From the NCBI GenBank assembly GCA_040386355.1, contig JAZKFP010000118.1:1-9098 (forward strand): DNA of 9,098 nt, read 5' to 3'. The notes below the pieces were generated by a model, which saw only the letters and a list, made by a program, of their open reading frames with translations, was not told where the DNA came from and ran no database searches. The position numbers and the translations under genes are program-made. The stretch is from JAZKFP01 sp040386355 (GTDB lineage Bacteria > Pseudomonadota > Gammaproteobacteria > Pseudomonadales > UBA6940). This document shows, one piece after another, positions 1 through 6,403 of the stretch; position 1 is the stretch's first letter, and every line of letters starts with the position of its first letter.

Positions 1-429
1 TTAATCTGCTTATGTTTAATTTCGATTATGCCCAATCAATATTGGCGTGAAATTGTTTTTGGTTACCTTGCGATGCAATTAATGCTTTCTTATTTTATTG
101 CAGGTTGGGTAAAATTAATTAATCTTGAATGGCGCAATGGTAGGGCGTTACGTGATGTCTTCGAGTTTTCTGCGTATCCCGTGAGTGAATCATTGCGATT
201 ATTAGCAAATCAACCAAAGCTATTATGGTGTATGTCGTGGATAGTAATTTTATTTGAAGTTTTATTTCCATTAGCATTATTTTCAAAAACAACTCTTCAT
301 ACTTTTTTATTTATTGGTGCAATTTTTCATTTAGTAAATGCTTTTTTATTTGGATTTAATCGATTTTTTTGGGTATGGATTGCAGCCTACCCTTCATTAT
401 TATGGTTTCAGCAACGAATCTTTCAATAA
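1..429 (+). CDS. HTTM-like integral membrane protein, 3' part (5' end outside window)
   Basis: The frame is open to the left edge, with nine sense codons before the first ATG at 28, so this is most likely the C-terminal part of a longer membrane protein rather than a complete 133-residue one. The visible part is very hydrophobic, with about three to four membrane helices. These are near residues 10-32, 66-85, 90-108 and 110-128, counted from the ATG at 28. The pattern of a helix containing YFIAGWVKL, followed by a W-x-x-G segment, and the late FNRFFWVWIAAYPSLLWF stretch resemble the HTTM family (membrane proteins related to vitamin-K-dependent gamma-carboxylase) or DoxX-like proteins. No catalytic residue can be assigned, so the function is unknown. 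It ends 51 bp from the convergent amidohydrolase gene, with no clear terminator between them. The family call is by eye. Confidence 0.6.
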   Translation, partial: LICLCLISIMPNQYWREIVFGYLAMQLMLSYFIAGWVKLINLEWRNGRALRDVFEFSAYPVSESLRLLANQPKLLWCMSWIVILFEVLFPLALFSKTTLHTFLFIGAIFHLVNAFLFGFNRFFWVWIAAYPSLLWFQQRIFQ

Positions 430-480
430 TCGTTCATAACGCTATAATTTATCATCACGTATTTTTGAGGATTTAATAAT

Positions 481-1437
481 TTAAATTCTGCTAAAAAAAA
501 CTTTTTCTGCGGTATGAATTAATATATTTTGACGTTCACTTGGAGTTAGAAAATCAAGTTTATCTCGTATTAAAGTGATAGACGCTTTATAACTATGGCC
601 TGAACCAATTTGATAAGGGGCATCGCTTCCCCACATTAATCGTTCAGCACCAAATGAATCGCGTAATTGTTGAATCATTTGCGCAAGATCCGTATACGGG
701 ATTTGCTTTTTACCAAGTCCATGAAACGCGGAAATTTTTACATACAGATTTGGATATGCTGCCAATCGGCAAAGACTGTCAATATCTTGCTTGCGAATAA
801 TCCCATTACTTCCAATACGTGCACAATGATCGATTACTACAGATGTATGCAAATTTTTTTTAGACATTTTTTCAACGTAAGATAACGCTTGAATATTTAT
901 GAGCGGACATATAGCAAGATTTTTTTCCCCTGCAAAGCGCCATAATGAATTCATGCCTGAACTATTTATCCATGTATCCAAATTTTGTAATCCCGGACTA
1001 ATTCGAAATCCGCGGATACCAGCAGTTGCAAGAGACTGCATAGTTTGAGCAAGTCTTAATGCATTTTCATTCACAACCGCAACGCCTGAAAAAACTCCTG
1101 GAAAACGTGCAATTGTATCGAGCATGTAATTATTATTAAATTGATAATAACTCATCTGAATCAATACAGTACGACCTACGCCATTAAGCTTAAAATGTGA
1201 AAATAATTCCTCAGCAGTAAAATATTTTGGCTGCATTTCTTCAGGTTTAAAACGCTCATGGATTGGATAACGATGCAAATCTGCAGTCCATACATGAACA
1301 TGTGAATCGATAAAATGTTTTTGAAAACTATTATTGGCCGATAATACATTGCTGGTTGGATTTAGCACTATTCCGGTAGCTAGCCAACCCAAAGACTCTA
1401 AATATTTACGTCGTGATAATGATTTAGGAGTTAACAC
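481..1437 (-). CDS. Tat-exported metal-dependent amidohydrolase (2-pyrone-4,6-dicarboxylate-hydrolase-like)
   Basis: This is a 318-residue TIM-barrel hydrolase of the amidohydrolase-2 (COG3618-like) family. These enzymes use an active-site metal to hydrolyse or decarboxylate ring or lactone substrates. The N-terminus has a twin-arginine motif (SRRKYL, residues 8-13), a hydrophobic stretch and a likely cleavage after LSA near residue 34, which points to folded export to the periplasm. The metal-site signature D-S-H-V-H is at 44-48, a later strand carries DH (203-204), and the C-terminal W-G-S-D-A-P motif puts the conserved Asp at 272. The start codon is GTG: an in-frame stop lies only seven codons upstream and there is no in-frame ATG in between. 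A weak AGAG is the only ribosome-binding candidate. The substrate cannot be told from sequence. The gene is alone on its strand, converges on the membrane-protein gene, and shows no frameshift or missing barrel segment. Confidence 0.8.
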   Translation of the reverse strand: MLTPKSLSRRKYLESLGWLATGIVLNPTSNVLSANNSFQKHFIDSHVHVWTADLHRYPIHERFKPEEMQPKYFTAEELFSHFKLNGVGRTVLIQMSYYQFNNNYMLDTIARFPGVFSGVAVVNENALRLAQTMQSLATAGIRGFRISPGLQNLDTWINSSGMNSLWRFAGEKNLAICPLINIQALSYVEKMSKKNLHTSVVIDHCARIGSNGIIRKQDIDSLCRLAAYPNLYVKISAFHGLGKKQIPYTDLAQMIQQLRDSFGAERLMWGSDAPYQIGSGHSYKASITLIRDKLDFLTPSERQNILIHTAEKVFFSRI

Positions 1438-1931
1438 AATAAAATTTACTCTGAAATTTTAGGCAAATATTTTGAATAAAATCTAACAGATTCTCAAAGT
1501 CTGATATTAAGGTACAGTAGCGTATTAAAGCGTAGCCAACAACAATCAACAATTTAAAACTTTGCATAAGTTCATTGCATATGAATCTTTTTTCTAAAAT
1601 TCTTTTTAGTTAGGCTTTAAGTATGTTCAGCATAAATGCTTTCGGATCGTATGGTACTGGATGGACATCTTGAGAAGTGGCTCATCAAGAAAAGTCGTTA
1701 GCCAAATTAAGGTGAAGCCTAATGCTTTAAGACCTCTCAATATTATTGATCTGACCTATACGGGAGAAATTACTTTTGTACAAAAATATACCCGTAGCGA
1801 ATGAAAATTAGGTAAAACGAAGTGGTGAAGCCTGAAGATTTTTTATTGATCACAAGGCGCATTGACGCTGCGTAGCTAAAGCTTACGCAAGGAAATGCAA
1901 CGCATGTGAGCGATTAAAAAGATCAGGATAA
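1438..1931. other. Decayed intergenic DNA without an intact gene
   Basis: No convincing complete gene is visible on either strand. The best plus-strand reading is a short frame closed by stops at 1607-1609 and 1802-1804. An ATG at 1661 would give 47 residues ending in VQKYTRSE. It looks protein-like but I cannot assign it to a family, and it may be a remnant. A second short plus-strand reading around 1819-1875 ends at a TAG. The 10-mer GGTGAAGCCT occurs at 1711-1720 and again at 1824-1833. A small imperfect hairpin (GCGTAGC/GCTTACGC) lies around 1870-1890 but has no T-run, so it is not a terminator. The stretch is best read as gene debris next to the insertion-sequence fragment. Confidence 0.5.
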
Positions 1932-2253
1932 ACACCTAATTCTCATACGCTATGGGTATATATCTATGAAAGTGGCATTAGTTGTAAAAATTATTTTGTC
2001 ATTTCACGACTCTATAAAAACGAATACGCGTTAAATGAACCGCGCTGGCAGACGATTGCTTTATCCGGTGACAATTTCCTTAAAAATATCATCACTTTTT
2101 CCAAGCCTGTAAATCCGGTACTTGCTATTGTGAGTTTAGGCAGAGCCGATATTCCTATACGATATGAATTTGACCAACCATTTAAAATCGCAAGTCAAGG
2201 TCCAGGACATTTTGGCGGTACTAATACAAGTTTAACGCAGGAAGGCAATACGC
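1932..2253 (+). pseudogene. Fragment of an unassigned protein, cut by the IS21 remnant
   Basis: After a stop at 1929-1931 the frame stays open and reads like real protein for about 107 codons, up to the insertion-sequence junction. The segment has balanced composition with phrases such as EPRWQTIALSGDNF, NPVLAIVSLGRADIPIRYEF and SQGPGHFGGTNTSL. It has no ATG near its beginning; the first usable start is a GTG at 2130 with no ribosome-binding site. Past about 2253 the same frame runs on to 2489, but only as antisense of the transposase, so that tail is not part of the original protein. I do not recognise the family. The most likely reading is an internal piece of a gene that lost its 5' end by decay and its 3' end at the insertion-sequence boundary. 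Confidence 0.5.
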
Positions 2254-2955
2254 TTATTTGCCTTTGGTTTGCGCACAGTACGGACGACAGACTTTCGGTT
2301 GAAAGCCATAGGTTTTTGCAAACTGCCAGAAGGACGGATGGTACTGATGATGGTCTACTCCATACGCATCCCGTTTTAAAATCACCGTTTTCATATTGTC
2401 GTAAAGCACGTGTTTGGGAATGCCTTGAAAGTATTCAAATGTGTTCTCATGGCACGGTTGCAACTGATCCAGTTGTTCGGACTCCGTAAATTCCACATAC
2501 ACATAGCGACTGAATCCAAGCACCGCCACAAACGCCGATAACCGATGCGATCCTCGACGAAACACCGCCCAATCCACTTGCATTTGTTCACCGGGCTGCG
2601 TTTCAAAACGCACCACCGGTTCAACGGGTACTGTAGGTTTTAACGCATACATGTAGTGACGCAACAACGAGATCTTCCCTGTATACCCTTGCGCTTGAAT
2701 TTCCTGAAACATCACGGTGGCGGATATCCAATACGGCGCTGCTGTTAGTAAACGCTGCTGCACGATGGATTTAAAAGGATCGAGTTTGGAGGATCTTTTA
2801 CGACAGTGTCTAGGGTAAGTGGATACTTGCGCATTCGCCGCCAAATAGCGTCGTACGGTATTGCGTGAAATATTTAATACCCGTGCAATGCGACGAATAC
2901 TAAAGCCTTGTTTTTTATAAATGTGAATTTCCATCATTGCTCCCATGCTTAGCAT
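2254..2955 (-). pseudogene. istA: Truncated IstA transposase (IS21 family)
   Basis: This is the N-terminal 233 residues of an IS21 IstA transposase, which normally cuts and joins DNA together with the ATPase IstB. A helix-turn-helix is visible near residues 18-38 (SIRRIARVLNISRNTVRRYL). The DDE core supplies its first two acidic residues: Asp128 in QMQVDW and Asp186 in LYDNMK. The protein ends at CRPYCAQTKGK, just where the family continues into the V-E-R segment with the catalytic Glu. The stop codon at 2254-2256 comes from flanking DNA. An ATG at 2961 is in frame, but AGGAGG directly abuts it. The ATG at 2955 sits seven bases from that Shine-Dalgarno and gives MLSMGAMMEI, which fits the usual IstA beginning, so I prefer it. 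The remaining frame is unbroken, which suggests a fairly recent deletion. Confidence 0.85.
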
Positions 2956-3021
2956 CGCCATCCCTCCTGAAATGAGAAATAGCAGTTTAGTGCATGGGCC
3001 AGTTTTTAATTGGTGCTAACA
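2257..3021 (-). mobile_element. Truncated IS21-family insertion sequence
   Basis: The fragment holds one terminus plus the 5' part of istA, read leftwards. The outer end is at 3021, where the minus strand begins TGTTAGCACC followed by an A-rich stretch and ACTGGCCCATG, in the style of IS21-family termini that begin with TG. The inner boundary is near 2256/2257, where the transposase reading stops matching its family. The rest of istA, all of istB and the second terminus are absent, so the element cannot move by itself. No target-site duplication can be tested because only one end remains. Confidence 0.7.
2996..3021 (-). repeat. IS21-family terminal sequence (single surviving end)
   Basis: Read on the minus strand, this begins TGTTAGCACC and runs into AAAACTGGCCC. 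A partial echo (ACTAAACTG) follows a few bases further in, as IS21 elements often carry several copies of their end sequence. The partner end is deleted, so its exact length cannot be fixed. Confidence 0.5.
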
Positions 3022-3429
3022 ATTAAATGGTAATTAAATAAATCCCCAATAACTGTACAACTTTATTGAACCACTACAGTCTTGACGCCATAGGCAAGAG
3101 TTTTTCAATCAGACATTTTATTAAAATTAAAATTAAGTTTAAGTGTTTTACGAAATAAATAATTGAATCAATCCAACGAATTTAATTTTTAAAAATATTC
3201 AAAAATATATATTTATTTAATTAAAATTCGGCGGGCAGTACAAACATTGAAGAACATCAAAGTGTAAAAATTACTATCTTAAATTATTGAGCAGGGCGCC
3301 ATTGAATTCGTCCTTAGAATTATTTTCTCTTCATATTTAGACGTTTGATCTAATAAACTACGGAAGCTTATCAAAATCAACTGGGTTGTATTTATTTTGG
3401 AAGATATCCTCAATTAAAAAAATCTTCAT

Positions 3430-3458
3430 TTGAACTTTTGGATGGAAGAGATTATTTA
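3430..3458 (+). promoter_or_regulatory. Candidate sigma-70 promoter for the FadL-like gene
   Basis: TTGAAC (3430-3435) and TATTTA (3453-3458) are separated by 17 bases, about 87 bp before the start codon. The match is reasonable, but in such AT-rich DNA it could be chance. Confidence 0.35.
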
Positions 3459-3535
3459 ACCAGCTAAAATCAATTTCATTGCATATCCATAAAATAATTT
3501 ATTTAGCCACTCAAAATTAATTATTTTGCTATCAC

Positions 3536-3540
3536 GGAGA
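3536..3540 (+). promoter_or_regulatory. Ribosome-binding site deciding a GTG start
   Basis: GGAGA lies five bases before the GTG at 3546. It supports that GTG as the start, which is also the only start that gives a complete signal peptide. Confidence 0.6.
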
Positions 3541-3545
3541 CACTT

Positions 3546-4877
3546 GTGAAGAATTCTAGCGGTTTAATTTTTATACCCTTCCTTGTTCTGGGATCTCACG
3601 CAGTATTTGCAGGTGGATATGCGACAGATGTTCCCAGCGCAGCCGCAATGGGAAATAGTTACTCAGGCCAAGCATCGGGTATGCATAATATATCGGATAT
3701 GTTTGTAAACCCCGCTATTTTAATGTCTTATTCTAGAAATCAAATTAACATCGATGGCAATTATATTGCGCCAGATTTAGTGATTGGACCTAACGCTACA
3801 GCAAGGACTTCAGCTGGATTGGGAAACCAAAATATCGATTTAGAAGGCGATGGCAGCGAAGGAACACACGGAGATAAAAATGCTTTCGTACCTATGTTAT
3901 ACGGCATGTTGGATATCAACCCCAATCTGCGTGTAGGAATGGGAATCAATGTGCCTTTTGGTTTATCGACTTCTTACCCAGAGCAATGGATTGGGCGCTA
4001 CAAAGCACTTGATAGTGAAATACAAGCTATCAATCTCAGTCCAACAATAGCCTATAAGTTTAATCAAGACATCGCATTTGCAGCGAGTCTACAAGTTCAG
4101 TATTTAGAATCAAACTTATCTACAGCAATTGATTTTGGGTCACTTTTAATAGGCTCTCCAAATTACGCTTTCGATGGTAAAAGTGAAATTACAGCAGACG
4201 ATTGGGGTTATGGTTTTAAATTAGGTGTGTTATTTACTCCAAATCAATTTACTAAATTTGGTATAGGTTACCGATCTAAAATTGATCATACACTTTCAGG
4301 TGAGAATGATTTTACAGTGCCTGCTAGCGCAGCTGTGATAACGTCTACCGGACAATTCGTTGATACTGACATTACAGCTGATTTAATTACTCCCGAAACC
4401 CTCAATTTTGGAATTTCCCACCAGTTAACAACCAATCTTAATATATTAATGGATGCTGCTTGGACACACTGGAGCAGAATGGATACTTTAACGATTGAAC
4501 ATGAAAATCCATTACAAGCGGATGCTGTAACCAATTTCAAATGGAATAACAGCTGGTTTTGGGGAGTAGGGGCTAACTATAAATACAACGATACTTGGTT
4601 ACTACGAACGGGTTTTGCTTATGAACAAAGCCCTGTCAATTCAACTTATTTAAGCCCTCGTGTGCCATTGAACGACAAATATTTTGCCTCCTTGGGATTT
4701 AATTATTTGCTTTCATCTTGTGCACAAATTGATGTGAGCTATATTCATGAATTTTTTAAAGATGCTCACAGCGATTTAAATTTTGATGATCCCAATAACA
4801 CTTTCAGCGGCTCCTTAAATGCCGATTATGAGGTTGGGTTGGACGCTATCGCTGCATCACTCAGCTATCAGTTCTGA
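3546..4877 (+). CDS. FadL-family outer-membrane channel for hydrophobic compounds
   Basis: This is a 443-residue beta-barrel of the FadL/TodX (Toluene_X) family, which carries long-chain fatty acids and other lipophilic molecules across the outer membrane by lateral diffusion. A signal peptide covers residues 1-22, with cleavage after AVFA, so the mature protein begins GGYATDVPSAAAMG. The family's plug-region pattern follows: MGNSYSGQAS, then FVNPA at 53-57. Further family hallmarks are GINVPFGLST and WIGRYKALDSEIQAINLSPTIAY in the middle, alternating aromatic strands, and a terminal LSYQF ending in Phe, as outer-membrane assembly requires. The length is typical. Translation starts at GTG behind a good ribosome-binding site. 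The 3' end overlaps the convergent synthase gene by 21 bp. The actual substrate is unknown; transport of the alkyl-ketone signal or its fatty-acid precursors is only a hypothesis from position. Confidence 0.88.
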   Translation: MKNSSGLIFIPFLVLGSHAVFAGGYATDVPSAAAMGNSYSGQASGMHNISDMFVNPAILMSYSRNQINIDGNYIAPDLVIGPNATARTSAGLGNQNIDLEGDGSEGTHGDKNAFVPMLYGMLDINPNLRVGMGINVPFGLSTSYPEQWIGRYKALDSEIQAINLSPTIAYKFNQDIAFAASLQVQYLESNLSTAIDFGSLLIGSPNYAFDGKSEITADDWGYGFKLGVLFTPNQFTKFGIGYRSKIDHTLSGENDFTVPASAAVITSTGQFVDTDITADLITPETLNFGISHQLTTNLNILMDAAWTHWSRMDTLTIEHENPLQADAVTNFKWNNSWFWGVGANYKYNDTWLLRTGFAYEQSPVNSTYLSPRVPLNDKYFASLGFNYLLSSCAQIDVSYIHEFFKDAHSDLNFDDPNNTFSGSLNADYEVGLDAIAASLSYQF

Positions 4878-6146
4878 ACTCGCCGATACATTTTCAATAG
4901 CGCTTTTATACAGGGATTTTTGTCGGAATGAACGCCAATTTAATATTTTGAGTTCATCCCGAATGGTTGCGCATGCCGAAAGGATTACATCCAACTGATA
5001 TTGAGTAAGACCGCTATTTATGGAAAAACGCACTAGCGACCGATTTTTAGGGGTTGCAGGCGAGCAAAACACCGATCCAAAGATGTCTTTATTTTCTAAC
5101 GCATCCCGTAATTGTTCGGTATTGGACTCTGCTCCAGATGCAAGAGACACAATTTGCGATTGGCTTTCAATATTAAAGCCCAATTCATTTAATCCTTGCC
5201 TTAAATACCGTGCATTCTTGTGCAAAGTTTGACGACGATCGTCCGCATCTCGAATAATTTCCAAGGTGGCAGAAAGAGCAGCTATTTCATGATCAAATAA
5301 TGTTGAGCTAAAAATAGACGGGCGCGAAACATAAGGAAAACAATGTGCAACTTGCTCATTACAAAAAATGATTCCGGCTCTTCCAGCAAACGCTTTAGCA
5401 AGGCTTGCGGTTATAAAATGGACTTTATCCGTTAAATTTAATTCGGCAACCAATCCTGCGCCACTGGGACCATGAGTTCCTAAAGAATGAGATTCATCGA
5501 CAACAATAACGCAATCGTATTGATGCGCCAGATGGACAATATCGATCAGGGGCGCCACCGATCCTGTCGTGCTGTATACAGAATCGACAACAATGATGCC
5601 TGCGCCATGTTTTTTAATAAGTTTTTCAAGATTATCGGCAGAGTTATGCTTAAAAGGATACGCTTTTGCCTTTGCAGTAAATACGCCTTCCCACAACGAC
5701 ATATGCGCGAAAAAATCAATGTATACAGGGATGGTCTCATCCGCAATAACTTGTAATAAACCTGTATTCGCCATCCAGCCCGATTGGGTCAAAATTGCTT
5801 TTTCAAAACCTATATATTCAGCCATTTTTTTTTCAAATCTGTCTTTCAAACTACCTTCATGCAGAAATACAGCAGACATGATCAAATCATTATGCGAACT
5901 GAGTAAAGCATTCACCTGCGCATTAACAATTTTTGGATGTTTCGCAAGGCAAAGATAATCATTACTTTGTAATATCAATGATTGTGAGGAAGGTTTTTTT
6001 CCAAGAACAAGGTGCTTCTCATTTTTTCGATGTGAAAAAAGCTTTTCGTGTTGCAAATAAAATTTTTCGGAAATAACACGTGGCAAAGAATCTGATTCGA
6101 AAGGCACAATATTTTGTGGATCAAATGATATTGAAGAAGTATCCAT
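4857..6146 (-). CDS. cqsA: Alpha-hydroxyketone autoinducer synthase (CqsA/LqsA type)
   Basis: This is a PLP-dependent fold-type I enzyme of the alpha-oxoamine synthase group. CqsA condenses a fatty acyl-CoA with a small amino donor (2-aminobutyrate or S-adenosylmethionine in Vibrio) to give the CAI-1 precursor; the Legionella homologue LqsA makes LAI-1. Diagnostic stretches are SNDYLCLAKHP, TQSGWMANTGLL, YIDFFAHMSLWEGV, VVDESHSLGTHGPSGAGLV and FSSTLFDHEIAAL. Counting from the preferred start, Asp217 and His220 lie in DESHS, and the Schiff-base lysine is Lys251 in TASLAKAFAGRAG. A TTG at 6173 would add nine residues but has no ribosome-binding site. The ATG at 6146 has AGAGG seven bases upstream and is chosen, giving 429 residues. 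That is longer than the roughly 390 of V. cholerae CqsA, through short extensions at both ends. The gene diverges from the cognate kinase gene. The exact signal cannot be read from sequence. Confidence 0.93.
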   Translation of the reverse strand: MDTSSISFDPQNIVPFESDSLPRVISEKFYLQHEKLFSHRKNEKHLVLGKKPSSQSLILQSNDYLCLAKHPKIVNAQVNALLSSHNDLIMSAVFLHEGSLKDRFEKKMAEYIGFEKAILTQSGWMANTGLLQVIADETIPVYIDFFAHMSLWEGVFTAKAKAYPFKHNSADNLEKLIKKHGAGIIVVDSVYSTTGSVAPLIDIVHLAHQYDCVIVVDESHSLGTHGPSGAGLVAELNLTDKVHFITASLAKAFAGRAGIIFCNEQVAHCFPYVSRPSIFSSTLFDHEIAALSATLEIIRDADDRRQTLHKNARYLRQGLNELGFNIESQSQIVSLASGAESNTEQLRDALENKDIFGSVFCSPATPKNRSLVRFSINSGLTQYQLDVILSACATIRDELKILNWRSFRQKSLYKSAIENVSASSELIAE

Positions 6147-6153
6147 CCTAAAG

Positions 6154-6158
6154 CCTCT
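6154..6158 (-). promoter_or_regulatory. Ribosome-binding site fixing the cqsA start
   Basis: The minus strand reads AGAGG here, seven bases before the ATG at 6146. No such site precedes the upstream in-frame TTG at 6173. Confidence 0.6.
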
Positions 6159-6214
6159 GTCTTTGAACCACAACGGGCTACACTTTAATCAACCCAAAAT
6201 CTCTATTCAAGAAT

Positions 6215-6250
6215 TAATTGTAAATTTATGAATTTATATATTTGCAATTA
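6215..6250. repeat. Imperfect 11-bp inverted repeat near the cqsA promoter
   Basis: TAATTGTAAAT at 6215-6225 pairs with ATTTGCAATTA at 6240-6250 with one mismatch, separated by 14 bases. It lies about 70-105 bp upstream of the cqsA start, where an operator could act. Its AT-rich composition makes a chance origin possible. Confidence 0.4.
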
Positions 6251-6321
6251 AACAAATACTGACCTTTCAATAAGCTTGATAATGATTAAAAAAAATCAAA
6301 AATATATAGATTAATCAATGA

Positions 6322-6356
6322 GATCGAATGAAATATCTAAGAAAAGACATTCGATC
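6322..6356. repeat. Perfect 9-bp inverted repeat upstream of the kinase gene
   Basis: GATCGAATG at 6322-6330 is exactly inverted as CATTCGATC at 6348-6356, with a 17-base spacer. It ends 47 bp before the kinase start. It contains rare GC-bearing sequence in an AT-rich spacer, so it stands out. It could be an operator for a dimeric regulator or a leader hairpin in the kinase mRNA. Confidence 0.55.
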
Positions 6357-6403
6357 AAACAAGTTGTGAATGAAAGCATTTATTTACAATAAAGAACTTT
6401 TTT

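Larger units (their letters stand above)
3022..3545. other. AT-rich intergenic region upstream of the FadL-like gene
   Basis: No gene is supported here. The sequence is strongly AT-rich, especially 3120-3235. A short minus-strand frame in about 3370-3510 gives some 46 protein-like residues without a start or ribosome-binding site, and is probably chance. A diverged direct repeat of about 50 bp appears to cover 3414-3463 and 3465-3512. The region contains a candidate promoter and the ribosome-binding site for the outer-membrane channel gene. Confidence 0.45.
6147..6403. promoter_or_regulatory. Divergent control region between cqsA and the kinase gene
   Basis: This 257-bp AT-rich region must hold the promoters of both divergent genes. 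Toward cqsA, the minus strand has TTGCAA (6248-6243) with an AT-rich stretch downstream, but no strong -10 at ideal spacing. Toward the kinase, TTGATA at 6276-6281 is followed by a TATATA at 6303-6308, with an over-long spacer. Two inverted repeats (6215-6250 and 6322-6356) and a shorter TGATTAA/TTAATCA pair (6283-6289, 6311-6317) lie within it. I cannot fix either transcription start. Shared control of synthase and receptor is likely from the arrangement, but not shown. Confidence 0.45.

Noticed and set aside
1711..1833. 10-bp direct repeat GGTGAAGCCT at 1711 and 1824 as element ends
   Set aside because: It is short, its flanks do not match, and nothing between the copies looks mobile.
2130..2489. 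119-residue plus-strand reading frame starting at a GTG
   Set aside because: It is a chimera: up to about 2253 it is the unassigned protein remnant, and beyond that it is only antisense of the IstA remnant. There is no ribosome-binding site.
2391..2624. 77-residue minus-strand frame inside the transposase remnant
   Set aside because: It is an out-of-frame shadow of istA, and the istA frame itself shows clear family motifs.
3380..3510. Minus-strand frame of about 46 protein-like residues
   Set aside because: It has no start with a ribosome-binding site, lies in low-complexity AT-rich DNA, and I recognise no family.
5487..5958. Overlapping plus-strand frames of 89 and 129 residues and a 66-residue minus-strand frame
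   Set aside because: All lie inside the strongly recognised cqsA coding sequence in other frames, have no ribosome-binding sites and no family resemblance.
6147..6173. TTG start at 6173 extending the synthase by nine residues
   Set aside because: No ribosome-binding site precedes it, while the ATG at 6146 has AGAGG at ideal spacing.
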